Shown: positions 62,832 through 64,000 of the stretch, piece after piece | Layout of the letters: every line of letters starts with the position of its first letter | Numbering within the stretch: position 1 is the first letter of the stretch | DNA from: Ditylenchus dipsaci | Taxonomy: Eukaryota; Nematoda; Chromadorea; Rhabditida; Anguinidae | DNA: 64,000 bases | Assembly (NCBI GenBank): GCA_004194705.1 | Contig: SADC01000876.1 | Coordinates: 62,001-126,000 of the forward strand | Direction: 5' to 3' | Translations under genes and position numbers: made by a program | The notes under the pieces: generated by a model | Database searches by the model: none | What the model was told of the DNA's origin: nothing | Seen by the model: the letters and a program-made list of their open reading frames with translations, nothing else

Positions 62832-63897
62832 TTAATAAAAGCACACGACAAAGAGAATGATATTTAGAATAGATATTCTATTGTAAGCATAATCAGCTTC
62901 CATATAAGTGACACGCCGATAAAGCGAACAGAGATACATCCTGCTGTCGGTCAAAATAATCATTTCCACCGCGCAGGAAATGTCGAAGATAGAGAATAAC
63001 ACCAAAGAGCGTACCAAGAAGAGTAACGTCTTTATTCGAAAAATATGAGAGGAAATCCGGATACTTCAGCAAACAGAGAAAAAATTACTGAGATTCATCC
63101 TGCTGTTGGTCAACAAAATCATTTCGACCGCGAAGAAAATACCGAAAAGAAACAATAGCACCGAAGAGAACACCACTGAAGAAAACCGTTTTGATGTCTG
63201 GAATCGAAAAAATAAATAAGAGGCTATTATGCAAATGCAGCAAGAGAGACAAATGCTTACCACTCATGCACTGGGAACACATTTCGCTCTTGGTCATTGA
63301 AATTATTTCAACGACGAAGAAAATACCTAAGAGAATACCACCGCAGAAAATCCCATAAAAGAGAATGCCATCGAAGAGAATACCACATTCAAGCACATCA
63401 CAAAGTGTAACATCTGTATATCTAAAATCAAAAAAATATGAAAGATAATCATGAAAATTTAGCAAGAGAGACGAACACTTACCACTCACGCACTGATAAA
63501 CATTCTGCTTTTAGTCAAAAGAACTCAATCACGAAAAAGCAACTAAGAGAGTACTATTAATGAGAATACCATTGAAGAGACAACCATCGAAGAAAATACC
63601 AGCGCAAATAATACTATTAAAAAGAATACCACCGAAGAGAATACCGTCGCAGATAATACCATCGAAGAGAATATCACCAAAGAGAATACTATCGAAGAAA
63701 ATACCACCGAAGTGAATACCATCGAAGAGAATACCATCGAAGAGAATACCGATATATGACAGTAGCGTCGATATTTTTGATTTTTTTGGAGTGTTTTTGT
63801 TTGGTTTTTGGTCAACGTTTTTTTTTAAATAGAAGCTTGGAATCTCAGGAGTAGAATGGTTGTTTTGGATCGTGGTTTTGAGATTTTTTGACTTCAA
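62832..63897 (-). CDS. Tandemly duplicated exon units, hydrophobic five-residue repeat protein
   Basis: Not recognised. On the minus strand at least four similar units lie in series, separated by short introns of the same design: GTAAGTGTTCG...TTTTAG (63424-63482), GTAAGCATTTG...TTCCAG (63198-63260), and an acceptor at 63030. Unit C (63261-63421) reads YTDVTLCDVLECGILFDGIL ... GIFFVVEIISMTKSE, with a likely membrane segment. Later units repeat DVTLLGTLFGV and DIKTVFFSGVLFG, then YFLRGRND/HFLRGGND. The first unit (from 63897) has a Lys/Asn-rich start, then about 13 GILFD-like pentads. Frames differ between units by one base in places. The 5' end may extend beyond the window. Confidence 0.5.
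63560..63752 (-). repeat. 15-bp minisatellite (about 13 units)
   Basis: Units of the form ACCATCGAAGAGAAT on the + strand. Translated on the minus strand they give (GILFD)n; on the plus strand (NTIEE)n. Single copies of the unit persist inside the neighbouring exon-like units, so the array probably expanded from one of them. Confidence 0.8.
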
Positions 63898-64000
63898 TTT
63901 TTAACTTTTAGTGACCAAATTGTCGTTTTTTTTGTTCGAGAGTCAAAATCTCGGAGCTGTTATCAGTAGAATTTTTCGTGCCACGCTTAAAATGTAGCCC

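Noticed and set aside
63560..63752. CRISPR-like array
   Set aside because: Units are 15 bp, directly adjacent with no unique spacers, and the genome is eukaryotic: a minisatellite.

Overview
This is a gene-poor, repeat-choked animal (metazoan) window, most likely from a nematode. The evidence is intron-rich eukaryotic genes with TTTTCAG-type acceptors, alpha-tubulin with the metazoan intron directly after the ATG, and a GTP-type PEPCK whose wording (for example [25 protein letters not shown]) resembles nematode PEPCK as I know it. The exact clade cannot be settled from sequence alone. Six protein-coding loci plus a truncated paralogue and one tRNA can be supported. On the + strand, PEPCK runs from 7058 to 21513 in 15 exons. 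Its intron 11 hosts a complete alpha-tubulin gene (17454-19053) and a tRNA-Glu (20127-20198). On the - strand, reading right to left, come isopentenyl-diphosphate isomerase (exon 1 at 54784-54988, exon 2 at 39547-40080, with a 14.7 kb intron between them), signal peptidase subunit SPCS3 (36968-37969), a pyroglutamyl-peptidase I (35283-36765), and two paralogous copies of a Lys-rich-tailed protein (27327-33303 and 21883-23217; possibly RNA polymerase I subunit RPA34/PAF49). The last 1.2 kb (62832-63897, -) holds a set of tandemly duplicated exon-like units encoding a hydrophobic five-residue repeat. Together these are housekeeping functions (gluconeogenesis, cytoskeleton, isoprenoid synthesis, ER signal-peptide removal, peptide turnover); they do not form a pathway. 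|| Nearly everything else is DNA transposons and their inverted-repeat derivatives, often nested. There are hAT elements with exact or near-exact 8-bp target duplications, a Mutator-like (MULE) element with a recognisable transposase, and non-autonomous MULE-like elements with 9-bp duplications and short-period repeats near their ends. There are also pogo/Tc1-like MITEs, TTAA-flanked MITEs and many long fold-backs. The most unusual element is a 2.4 kb MULE-like one (49624-52042), and a damaged relative in PEPCK intron 4, that carries a split gene with an OTU-type cysteine protease signature. || Every confidently recognised gene is interrupted by single missing bases, mostly in homopolymer runs. 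Restoring them gives exactly whole codon numbers and family-typical lengths: PEPCK 656 aa, alpha-tubulin 447, SPCS3 180, PGPI 237, IDI 246. I read this as homopolymer under-calling in an uncorrected long-read assembly, not as gene death. The frameshifts seen in the transposases should be judged with that in mind.
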